From: Adiantum capillus-veneris
Lineage: Eukaryota > Streptophyta > Polypodiopsida > Polypodiales > Pteridaceae
NCBI GenBank assembly: GCA_014529385.2
Contig: CM043944.1
Coordinates: 87,261,884 to 87,325,883, forward strand
Length of the DNA stretch: 64,000 nucleotides
Reading direction: 5' to 3'
Of the stretch, positions 35,301 through 47,600 are shown piece after piece. The stretch's first letter is position 1; the number at the start of each line of letters is the position of its first letter. The notes beneath the pieces were generated by a model. That model saw only the letters and a list, made by a program, of their open reading frames with translations, was not told the origin of the DNA and did no database searches. The position numbers were made by a program, and so were the translations under genes.

Positions 35301-38300
35301 TCTTCCACAGGTGGAGGGCGGATTTCCCTTGCTCATTGGCAGACCATGGCTGCAACACACTAAAGCACTTCATGATTGGGGAAACGATGCCATGTGGATG
35401 CATACTCCTAGCTCCCCGATGCAACCCATTCGCCTAGGAGGCATTGATCCCGTCGTGTAACATAGTTCTTTGTCTCTAACAACCAGCCTTGAATTGGAAC
35501 AGCTTACTCCACCTGATGGGTCAGACGAGGATCTGTTACCAAATCTATGCCCTGTTATGGAGTCTCTATTCACTCTTTGCCTGAAGGTACACCCCTCTTC
35601 CAATGTTTCTACAGTAACTATACCTAGTGAGCCACCTGAGTCAGTAGTATGTAAACCTAATGAGCCACCTGAGCGAGCTCAAAAGGTAAGGGTCACAGAA
35701 GCAACTCCCTGTGAGCCCTTGGTGGAAGCCCTTGGATTTGGTGACCCTATGAAGACCCATAGAAGCGGGAAGAAATCTCCCCTATAGGAGTTCACCCCCC
35801 TTCACCATCAGCCCCAGTGTATGCTTCTCGGACAAAGAATAAGCTCTCCATTGTGTCAATCAGTCTCCCCCCTTGTCCCTATCTATCCTAACCTACCCAC
35901 CCCTTGCTCCTGCCATACATGGTCCGCAAAATCCCTCTGCAGTTTCTCCTCACCCTCAGCAAAACGAACAAGCTTAAGATTCTGCCATCACGATGGAGCG
36001 TACCCTTAGTTCCTGTGTTACTCGAGCTTATGGTCATCCCTCTTTTCGAGAAGAGTGCTGTTGCAGAAAGTGTTGCAAGGTTCATCTGCAAGCATGAACC
36101 AGGTCATAGATAGCTGGATCCAAACCGAGCATATCTCTTTGCTATGGAGCCTTATTCTGTTTTGCCAATTGGGATTCTTAGACTATGCAAACATATTGAG
36201 TTCCCGCCTATTCAAAGGCTTAAGTCGTTTGCAAGGAGCAGTCTTTTTAACTCCAAATTTGGGCCTAGAACCTGCTTTAAGAAAGTTGTACAGATGCAGT
36301 ACCTAGTGGTTTTCTCTAGTGGTTTTCTTTCACAGTTTTTCAGTATCCCTCTCACCAAGACGGTGAGTGGTCTTGTGGCGGGCAACCTGTAGCAGGCTAC
36401 AGTGTCCCTTTCACAGGACACACAATTAGTACAGTTGGTCGGGTCTGGTCCACACTGGACGGACTCTCTGGGCTAGGCAATGACACGTGGCAAGATACGG
36501 ACGGTGGTCTAGTGGACATCGTGACCAGGTCACCACCACCACTCAGTTTGGAGATTGGCTTAGGTGGCGGACATTTATGAGCCGTTGGTGGATCATCATC
36601 TTCATATATGGTCCAGCGTCGTCGTCTTGAGGATAGAGTATATACACACAACATGTCTTCACCATCCCTGCACATCTAAGCCTCGACACCCCATTCATTG
36701 AACCTGAGTCCTAGGCTGGAGCTGAGTGTGCTGCCACGCCAGAGTCTGTATTAGTTCTTTGAGATAGTCGAGTCATATGTTGTGGTCTGCTGCTGTTGTG
36801 TCTCTGTGAGCTCAGTTGTTGTCTATTGTTCCTTTGTTTCCAGTCCATTTTGAGTGAGATTGTTACGCACATTGCACTGAGGAGTACCCACTGTAGAGAG
36901 CACGACACACTATCCGCGCTACACATATCTTCTAGCACATCACCCACAAAGGGTCTTAGAAGACTCATGTGAAACGCATTATGAATCTTCTAAGTGTCAG
37001 GCAATTTCAGCCTATACACAACATCGTTAATCTTCTCAAGCACTTGAAAGGGCCCGTAGTAATGCATGTTGAGCTTCGGAAACAACCTTTCCTTGCCCTT
37101 CATCTTCTTTAACCTAGCCTTTTCAAACCCTAAAAGTACCCAATCACCAGGTGAAAACAACAATTCACATCGATGACAATCAGTAGCCCTTTTCTGCTTT
37201 GCACGAGCGTTCTCCAAGGCAAGCTTGATCTTCTTATAAATTTCATCCATATTCTCAACATAACAACAATCTGCTTCGAAAATTTTGTCCTTTGTTTGCA
37301 AAATAAACCTTTTTGCCACCCTTCACAATCTCAAAAGGTGCCTTGCTTGTTGACGAATGCACCGTATTGTTGTACGCATACTCAAGCATGGGTAGATACT
37401 GCTCCCACTTGCCCTTATTATCTCACACATAACATTTCAACAAATCTAAGACAATAGACTAAGCCTCTTTTGACTGCCCATCAGTTTGTGGATGAAATGA
37501 GCATAAAAACTTGAGCGTGGTGTGGCATAGCATGGTACTTGAAAACATTGTACATAGACAACTGTGCCATCTTGTCAGATTTTATCTTCTTCCTGACAAG
37601 AATAAAATGGACCTGCTTGCTGAACCTCCAAATAATGGTCCATAAACCATCATTCCCTGTCGGCGTTCTTGAAAGATCAAAGATAAAATCCGTAGCAATG
37701 CTTTCCCATGGCTTATTTGAAATAGGCAGTGGCTGTAACAACCTTGGTGCCTTTTGCCTGTCAAATTTGACCTTTTGGCAAATCACGCACGCTCGCACAA
37801 AGGCATTCACATCTCTCCTCAAAGTAGGCCAATAAAAGAATGTCTTGACCGCTTTTATTGTCGCATCTATACCACGATGCCCTGCATATGGTGCTCAAGG
37901 CGTTACCCATCTTGCAACTATTCAAAGATCCTTGAAATCTTAGCATATTGTTCCTTCGTGTCATCAAACTCATGATGATAAGGAATGGACACAGCTGAAA
38001 TTTGTGGCTTTCTTGATAACGTATCAGCCACAACATTCTTCTTGCCTTCCACGTGCAAAATCTGAAAGTGGAACATAGAGAAATGTTTGCCCATCGCATG
38101 TGCTTTTTGTCAAGAAGTATCGCAAGGTCTGATAATCTGCGTGGACAACAAAGTCAGCACCTAACAGGTAGTGCTTCCAACTAGAAAGAACATGAACCAC
38201 GGCCAGTAGCTCTTTCTCATTTTGCATCGTTTTTTTCGTTCCTTGCAAGATTCTGCTCTCATAAGCTACTACCCAACCATCTTGCATTAACACTGCCCCA

Positions 38301-41300
38301 ATACTAATGCCACACGCATCACACTGGACCACAAATGACTTCCTGAGATTTGGTAAGACAATTATTGACTCCGAAGTTATCTTTTCCTTTAAGAGATTAA
38401 AAGTTGAAATCTCTTTTTGTTCACTTGAACGTGACCTCTTTCTTTTGCAAAGCATGAAGGGGTGAAGTTCTTGATAAACCTTCTGTAGTAAGAGCATAAA
38501 GCCCAAGAAACTACGGACATTATGCACAGTCTTCGAATTTGGCCATGTCCTGATTTCTTCAACCTTGCAAGATCCATTCGGACACCATCCTTTGACACTA
38601 TGTGGCCAAGAAAGTGAATCTCTTCCAAGAAGAACTCTCGTTTCTTAGGATTGACAAGCAACATGTGACTGCGTAGCTCTTCAACCACAATGATCAAGTG
38701 ACACCTATGTTCCTCTTCATTCTACAAACTTTTGATGTTGACGGAAAATGCAATCCATCATCCTAATGAATGTAGCAGGAGCATTTGTAAGACTGAACGG
38801 CATCACTAAGAACTCATACATGCCAAATGTCGTCCTAAACGCGGTCTTGTGCACATCCTCTTGCCTAATACAAATCTGATGGTACCCACTCTTAACGTCT
38901 ATCCTGTCACAAGGCGGGCACCACATGCCAATAGAAAACAACAAACTAAACAGACTTTTAGCACTTCAGCAACAACTGAAACTGAAAGAGAGAGCACACG
39001 CGACACGGATCAGCACAATCAGCGTGACACGTGGAAATTTGTACAAACTGCCAAGTCAGCACAATCAACGTGAAACACGAAAATCCGTACAAGCTGCCAT
39101 GTCATCAACTAAGTACGCAAGTCCTCCTGTGTGTGTGTGGATCCTTCTTTATTTATTCTCTTTAGGTCACTTGGGCCCCATCGACGGGTTCCCATAAGAA
39201 TGCGAGAACTTCTTTAAAAATAGACCAACTCGGTGAGGATTTGTAAGTTGGTGAGAACTTCAACTTCTTTTGCTGCTTCTAGGGTTTAGGCTCCTCGGCC
39301 GGGATCTGCAAGTCGCTCTGTTCTTCAGTGGCTTGACACGTCAGCAATTTGTGACATCCCCCCTTCTTGAAAGAAAGTAATCATCCGCGATTACACTCAA
39401 GTTAGCTTAAAAAAAATTCCGAGGGACAATCAATTTGCTCTTTTTTGTTAAGGAGTTGGCTTCTCCTTTCAGCTCTTTTGATAAGGGGTTGGCTTCAACT
39501 CCTCTTTAGAAATAGGCCACACAGCAAGTCTTTATAAGTTGGTAAAACTTCTTTTGCTTCTTCTTCTTAGGGTTTAGGCCCCTCAGCCGGGATTTGCATA
39601 TTGGCTCCGTTAATCACTGGCTTGAAACGTCAGCAGTTTGTGAAACTTGTGACATCCCCCTTTCTTGAAAGAAAGTAATTGTCGCGATTACCATATATCT
39701 GCAGAACAACTCAAGTTAGCTCAAAAATTTCCGAGGGACATTCCAAGGGACAATCAGTTTTCTCATTCCATATCGGAGCTCTTGATTTCCTGGGTCGTTG
39801 GCTTTCCAGAAGAATCTCACTAAATCAGGAGTATATTCTCATTTCAGATTGGAGCTCTTGATTTACTTACTCGTTGGCTTCCCAGAAGAATCTCATCCAA
39901 TAAGGAATATTCAGTGGTTGGCACATCACAATGCAACACAAATGCTCACATATGCATATTACAAAACATAGAAACGTAAGCCGCCGATGAACACTCCCCC
40001 CACAAATAACCATCTTGGTCCGAGCCATGAGCTGTTCAACAACTCCCTCATCACTCTCCAACAAATAACCTAAAAAGGTCCGGGCCATGAGATATAGAGG
40101 CCTTTTACAACCAAACGCCTCCCAGACCGCAACCTGCATCGTTTGGAGGTACTGAGTAACCACTGCTCAAACTTCTTAATACTCCCACCGTAAATAACCA
40201 TCCAAGTGAGGGCCATGAGTAACAACAACAATACTCCCCCCGCAAATAACCACAAGGTCCGGGTCATGGGTATAAAAAACACTTTTCAAACATTCAATAC
40301 TCCCCCCGTAAATAACCACAAGGGTCTGGGCCATGAGTATGAGCAAGCATTCTCAAACATCATTTCTCACTACTCCACCCACGAGTAAATCACCAAGCAC
40401 TGAAACCAATATTAAAACCAAAGTCAAACAATTCAAATCGGCACCAAGACAGGTTTAAAACAGATACCATATATTTCAAACAAATTCCAAACAGGATCAC
40501 CAAACAATTTCTCAAACAAAGAGCGGGGGGAGTATAAACAACACTTTTCAAACATTCAATACTCCCCCCGTAAATAACCACAAGGGTCTGGGCCATGAGT
40601 ATGGGCAAGCATTCTCAAACATCATTTCTCACTACTCCACCCACGAGTAAATCACCAAGCACTGAAACCAATATTAAAACCAAAGTCAAACAATTCAAAT
40701 CGGCACCAAGTTTAAAACAGATACCATATATTTCAAACAAATTCCAAACAGGATCACTAAACAATTTCTCAAACAAAGTTAAAACTTAAAAAGCTGTCTC
40801 GACATCAGTCCAGCTCAAAAAGATGACTAGTTTTCCTCCTTGAAACCTGCACCAAAATTAGGGTTAAAATTTCTTCCATAAGGTTGTAGCCGGCCACAAT
40901 ATGGTCCATAAGCTCTTGGACAAACACTGTTCTTGCGACAGTGATGATAGTCTCAAGACATAGCAATCACACCGGACCTCCAAGGTTATTAGCTTGGTAA
41001 GAGACACCTATTGAAAGATGTCCCAAGTTTGCAAGTTGTAATCTATCAGGGTTTCCATGGCAAGCATTTTAGGATACCCCACTCTGCCAGAAGCTGCACT
41101 TTGAGGAAAGATGTCTGAAGGCATGTAACTTTGGGCAAAAATTTCTTGCCACGTCCTTGGGGTAGCTATAGACATCCACCACTCCATGGCACTGCCTCTG
41201 AGAACAAATGTTTCATATGCGAGCAGCCTGGTCACTTTGCTACAGATTGTCCACAAAGAAGAAGACCAGCTGATTCGGATGACAAAGAGGACAGGAAAGG

Positions 41301-42532
41301 CAAGAACCCACAACAGGTCTAGTGCCAGATAAGGTGGGTGATAGGCAAGTTCAGATGCTAGTGAGTTATGCAGAGAGTGGGGTAAAGTTAGAGAACAGAC
41401 AACACTTATCTTCTTTGATCCAGGTGCTAAAGCAAACTTTATCTCACCATAATTGGCCATCAAGCTGGGCATCAAAGCTAAAGAGATGGGGTACACAGCC
41501 GAGGCAAGGTTGGCATGTCTTGGCCATTCCGAGTGTGTTACAAGTTTCCGAAAACTTCAGTCGGAGGTGACTTTCTAAAAATCTGGAAGGGCCCATAGTA
41601 TCTCATACTTAGCTTTGTGAAAAGCCTCTCCTTACCCTTCTTCTTTTCAAGGCGTGCCTTCTCAAATTGAAGCAACACCCAATCACCTTGCTTCAACTAC
41701 AAGTCATGGTGATGCTTGTTTGTTGCTCTCTTATGCCATTCTTGAGACTTGGACAGCCTCCTTAACCTTGGCACAAGCAATCTCCACATCTTGTACAAAA
41801 TGCTTTGCTTGAAAACTCTTGTCCTTGGAGCAAAAAATAGGTGGAACCTTTTTGCCACCCTCGACAAGCCAATACAAGTAGAATTGATTCGCCTTTTGAG
41901 TTTTACATCAATGACTGCTTCCCAGCCCTTACTATTCTTTAACTAAATCCTCTTTGCCCCATAGTCGACCACAACGCTATTCTGGTTGTGCGAAGGCGTC
42001 CCTAAAAGAACATCACGTCCTTACAAAGGCATGATGTTGAAGTCATCATGCCCTACGTGACCCTGACAATGTGGCCAAAATTATCGCGACTTCATGTCCT
42101 AGTGCCACTAACACTGCATCCATTTGTGGCCTCATATCTTCACGCTTCTTGATCCTGTACTTTGCCCCACACTTTGAAAGCTGGATCCTCGTGATCCTCG
42201 AGCATCGCCATAAAATTTGGTACAAGTCCTGTCATTGTCTTCCCCTTCTTAGCTCTTTTCTCTGCCGCTTTAGATGATTCCGTTTTGTCTTCAAATTTCT
42301 CCTCTTTCTTAGGAAATTTAACTAAGATATGCCCTATTTCTCCACACCCAAAGCGACTTGCTGATATGGCAAACTATACGGACAGTTCCGCGTTTTGCAC
42401 TGACAGCTTGTTGACGTGGTGCTCCATACGGACAGCCCATGGGGCGCACGCTTTTGGAGACCATATGCTTTTAGACTATATGCTTTTCATGCATTGCTTT
42501 TGGATGGGCCTAGGGCCCTTAAATATGAAGGG

Positions 42533-42604
<72 letters not shown>

Positions 42605-44540
42605 TGGGGCATGTACGCACCCTAGAGGGTATATCCACACCGGTTTACTCCACTATTGGGGTGAAGCAGGGCTGCCCGCTCTCTCCTACTCTATTTGGTA
42701 TGTATGTGGATGAGGTTTCTGACTACATTGAGAGAGATGGTGATAGAGGTGCACAGCTGGCAGGGACATGGATTTTACTATTGTTATATGCTGATGATAT
42801 TGTGTTGATCTCCGACTCTCAGGAGGGGATGCAACGCCACTTGGATGCTTTGCATAGATTTGCCCAAGAAAGTGGTTTGTCCGTCAACCTTGGTAAAACC
42901 AAGGTCATGGTATTTAACACCACCCCACAATGGATCAGGAGGTCAGCGCCCGCATTCACTTACGGCCAGGAGACGGTGGAGTATACAGATGCTTACACTT
43001 ACCTTGGAGTGGTTTTCAGTGGGCCAGCATTTTCATTGAGGAGAGCAGCACAGACTAGATTGACCAGAGCCCATGCAGCATTGGGTAGATTAAAAAGGAT
43101 GTGTTTACAGGCTCAGTTTCAGGAGCCTCGGACGAAGCTCTGGCTCTTTGACACTTTGGTGGCTTCTGCATTGCTTTATGGAGCTGAGATTTGGGGACCT
43201 TCACTGGATCATCACGGGAGGACAGGCCGCAGTGATGGATGGGGGGACATGGAGAAGCCTCTGATCTCTATGATCTCGCAGCTCATTAGAGCCAAGGCTT
43301 CAGTACCACGTGCTATTGTACGAGCAGAGCTAGCTGGCCCCCCACTAGTGGTTGAGGCGCTCACCAAATCTGTCTCCTTCATACACCGCATGTGGGAACT
43401 TCCCAGAGACAGATATGCCCGCCTTGCACTTGAGTCCTCTCGACAGTTAGCCATGCAGGGAGATACAGCATGCTGGTATGGGGAGATGACATCATGGTTT
43501 CAGGCGCATGGGTTCAGCATAGACAGATTGCCTCCATTCCAGTACTCACTAGATGCGCCCTCTCTAACTCGTACACAGTCCGAGATCACCAGGCTCATCC
43601 GCCAAGACTTGACTCAGCTAGACACCAAGAGGACATGGATACAGCCAGCACAGGAGCTGGGCACGAAGATGGCTTTCTACAGAAAGCATCTCCTCTAGCT
43701 TACGGAGGATGGGTTTGTGACGAGGCCCAGATCCATGGACACCCACTTGTCTCATGGGGTACCATGTGCTATTGGCCAGATATGCACATCTTCACACCAG
43801 CTGCGGATCGAGACTGGGAGGTACAGTGGAGTACCAGCAGAGGCCAGGACATGCCCCTTGTGTGACATTGAGCCTGAGACAGAGTTGCACTACACATGCC
43901 ACTGCCCCGTCCACTACGAGATACGAGGCCGCTTCCATTGCTTGTTCAAGGAGGGCTTTGGACCATTCTCTAGAGTCATGCGGTACGAGATCAGAGATGC
44001 CTGGGCTTGTTTTTGCTCGAGCTGCGCAGACACAAAGAGAGCCTGATGAGAGGAGAGGCTAGCCAATCTCAGAGACAGATCACAAACTTCTTTAGAGCTG
44101 CCACTGGACACCCGGAGGAGTTACTACCACAGCGGAGCGAGTCGCCTCACGCCAGAGGCACACTGATCGACCGAGCGACTGAGTTGGGGAGATCCAGATG
44201 CCCACGACTACGGAGGACTACACAACATCGACGGAGGCTACATCAGAGGATTCGGATCACTTTGGCTCGACATACACGACGCCCGGTCAGACTACTGACC
44301 ATGGAGGAGATTGATGAGATCCGCCAACGACCGATGCTTGATCTCTTGTGATCTAGCTATCCCAGCTAGCTGTTTAGCTGCTTAGTTCACACTTAGCAGT
44401 TTAGGATTCCATAGTACTTTATTTTGTCATTATGTCATTTTGTCATCTTGTTACTCTGACTTCGTATCAGATCCACCACATTGTAACTTTCTGGTCTCAT
44501 AGGTCACTTTGGCCTTTTGAAGACGTTAATATAACATTTC

Positions 44541-44634
<94 letters not shown>

Positions 44635-47600
44635 AGCGAGAGCAGAGCAGAGCCACTGACCTTGTAAAATGTTGAAGCAATATAAAGAAATACCCAAAGG
44701 GGCGCCAAGGTTTGGATCTAGTGTTCTCTTGGGGTTAAATTCCGCCACTCCGCCTCTCGTGTGTCGTGAATCTCTTTCAGTTCAGTTGTTATTGAAGTGC
44801 TTAAATGTTTGTTCAGTCTGTTCTTTTTGGCACATGGTGCCTTCCCATTACAGTGGTATTAGAGCTCCAGTCGTGCGCTTTTTTGAAAGCATATCGGTCC
44901 TACCAAGAACAGACAGAGCACAATGGCGTTCATGGATTCAACAGAGTGCCTACAATTTCTTCTCGACGAGCTTTGTAACATACTTTCACGGCACCCTAGG
45001 CAGAATCTCTTGATGCAGCAAAGTTTCCAACAGTTTATGAACTACATTTGAACTCCTCTATTGCCCCAAGTGGTACCCCCTCCTCCGGCACCAGAAAGTG
45101 CAAGAGCCTCTGACCGACAACCTTCTCAATCGTCTGTTCTGATTGGGGGAGTTTTTAAAAACATGCAACCATCTGACCCTGATCAAGTGCAACCCCCTTT
45201 GCCACCGCAGTTGCCACCACCACCGCCTCTTGGGCACAATGGTTGGAGCCTATATGGTTCGAGCTTTGCAACATACTTTCGCGGCACCCTAGGCAGAATC
45301 TCTTGATGCAGCAAAGTTTCCAACAGTTTATGAACTACATTTTAACTCCTCTAATGCCCCAAGTGGTACCCCCTCCTCCAGCACCAGAAAGTGCAAGAGC
45401 CTCTGACCGACAACCTTCTCAATCGTCTGTTCTGATTGGGGGAGTTTTAAAAAACATGCAACCATCTGACCCTGATCAAGTGCAACCCCCTTTGCCACCG
45501 CAGTTGCCACCACCACCACCTCTTGGGCACAATGGTTGGAGCCTATATGGATATCTTGTAACAAACTTGGACACCCCATGTCAAGATTCTACCGCGACAC
45601 AGCAAAGATTCACTTCAGCCCGGCGTAGTACCGTGCATCCAGATGCCCTGAGAAGTGAGGCCCTTGGACTTATTTATTCTTACAAGGGATGCCCAAAAGC
45701 AGAGCCCCAAAAGCTCAAACTCAATAGCTCTAAAATTAAAAGCAATTGATCTTCAAAACTGCCAAAAGCAATTTTCTCCAAAAGCTCGCAGCGCAAAACG
45801 CGGAGTGTCCGTACTGTAGACTTGGACACTCCAAGTCAAGATTCTATCGTGACACGACAGGAATTCACTTCAAAACAGTTCACAGTTCACAATTGATTCG
45901 ACATGGCCCGGCAGAGTTTCGTGCCTAGAATATTGGCCCCAAAAACTGGCACCCCTTTCGGTATTTCTTTTTGTTTTAATCTGCAACTCAAAGTACAAGG
46001 GAGCAAGAGGCTCTCACTCTCAGACTTTGTGTCCAGATGCTCTTAGAAGTGGGAGGCTTGCCCACACTTATAAAGAGATTACAATGCCAAAAGCAAAGTG
46101 TGCTCTCTCTCCCCTTGCGTAGAATCCAGCCACGTAACTGCTTTTCCGTACGTTGTTGCCACGTGGCTGTCTGTCCATAAAACGCGCCGCTTTTTCCGAA
46201 CGGCTGTAAGGCAGTGCCACATCAACATTCAGTCCGCGTTTCCTGAGAGCTGTCCCTGCAAGAGAGTGTGTGTGTATGCCATTATGCCACGTCATTGAGT
46301 TGTGACATACCCCCCTCTTGAAAGCATTGTAATAGCCCTCGATTACGCCTGCAAAACAGCCAGTCCACGTTTCCCGAGAGCTGTCCCTGCAAGAGAGTGT
46401 GCTCTCTCTCTCTCTCTCTCCTTGCGTAGAATCCAGCCCACGTAACTGCTTTTCCGTACGCTGCTGCCACGTGGCTGTCTGCCCACAAAACGCGCCGCTT
46501 TTTCCAAACGGCTGTACGGCAGTGCCACGTCAACATTCAGTCCGCGTTTCTCGAGAGTTGTCCCTGCAAGAGAGAGTGTGTGTGTGTATGTCATTATGCC
46601 ACGTCACTGAGTTGTGACATTGCCTCTTGAAAGTATTGTAATCGCCCTGGGATTACGCCTGCAAAACAGACAAAGGCCATAAACCGTCTTAGCAGACACT
46701 GACTGTTAGTACCGACGCACTAGGAACACACATCTAGCACATGTACCAAATTGACAGTCAAATCACACGACATCACAAGACATCACTTGACATCACAGGA
46801 CAAATCACATTCAAAATTCATTCGGATCTCAGACCATGATTTATCGGCAATGCAATTAGCAATCACATCTAGATCCACTCAGGACCTCATAGATGCACGA
46901 TTGACTGCAACCATGTCTATCAAGATCATTCAGACCAAAATGCTGCAGTCATTTCGTCTATCAATTCCTGCACTTAAACAAGTCAAGAACAAATCAATAT
47001 CATATTATTGGGAATTCCAGTTCATAAAGTCATTCAACAGAATATTGTCCGCTCACAGTATCCCTGAAACTCAAAGAGACATCAATGACTTTAATATCAA
47101 GAATCGAGGCAATCTGTTGACACAGGAGCGGAGCAACTCTCCTCTTGTGCATACCCGCTACAAAAGATTCCACCCAAGCTGATTTTGGGGTTCCATTTGG
47201 AATAGACTATGCTAAACCAAAAGCTTCAAGGTAAAGATTCACAATCTGAGGAGTCTCTGCTAGGTCCTCCTCCTCCATCCACTTCGCATCCAATGCAGGA
47301 TAGTTCTTGAATTTAACCAAGAACCGCCTTATCACTTTACCCTTAATCTTTCTGTCTTTATGTGCCAATATCTATTTCCGGAACAAGGATCTCCTCGTTT
47401 TCTTCCACTCCGGGTTGCTCATCAGGCTCCCCATCTTCGAGCACATCGCATTTAAAAGGCTCAAGAGACTCACAACTTCAGTTGAAAGGAGACATCATTT
47501 ATCTTTTCGGAGATCTGGAAAGGTTCATAGTAACGCATACTAAGCTTTGGAAAAGTCTCTCCTTTCCCTTTTTCTTTCTCAGGCATGCCTTCTCAAAACG

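Larger units (their letters stand above)
32101..36923 (+). mobile_element. LTR retrotransposon H, gag-protease only
   Basis: 4,823-bp plus-strand element with LTRs 32101-32573 and 36388-36923 (TGTAGCAGGCTAC ... GCGCTACA) and a perfect CATAT target duplication (32096-32100 and 36924-36928). It encodes gag with several zinc knuckles and an aspartic protease. I see no reverse transcriptase, RNase H or integrase between 35460 and 36388. It is probably non-autonomous or internally deleted. Confidence 0.9.
31987..38904 (-). mobile_element. Chromovirus C2 remnant, split by H
   Basis: Minus-strand pol of a C1-like element in two parts, 36924-38904 and 31987-32100, separated by element H. Fragments in order: reverse transcriptase [13 protein letters not shown] and FLVMPF (38717-38944), a RT end at 38389-38697, RNase H (38024-38527), integrase [15 protein letters not shown] and D-motif (37481-37822), C-terminal [20 protein letters not shown] (36990-37319), and a chromodomain start at 31987-32100. 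The FFDD region is deleted. No LTRs remain. Confidence 0.8.
38905..41205 (-). mobile_element. Non-autonomous LTR element J (P family), truncated
   Basis: Inserted in the C2 reverse transcriptase at 38904/38905. The 3' LTR is 38905-39356. The interior repeats P sequence (GAGTTGGCTTCTCCTTT units, GTAAATAACCACAAG units) and ends in a minus-strand gag fragment with [17 protein letters not shown] and SYMPSDIF (about 41050-41205). The 5' LTR and primer site are missing. Confidence 0.75.
42601..44543 (+). mobile_element. LINE Q, 5'-truncated, inserted into an LTR microsatellite
   Basis: Starts inside the reverse transcriptase and ends after a 3' UTR without poly(A). The RT type differs from LINE A/B (YADD instead of FADD, different C-terminal finger), so it is a second LINE clade. 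CT repeats lie on both sides, so any target duplication is hidden. Confidence 0.85.

Noticed and set aside
42285-44748. Open frames of Leu-Ser or Arg-Glu repeats around 42540-42600 and 44526-44748
   Set aside because: They are translations of the CT microsatellite and have no domain content.
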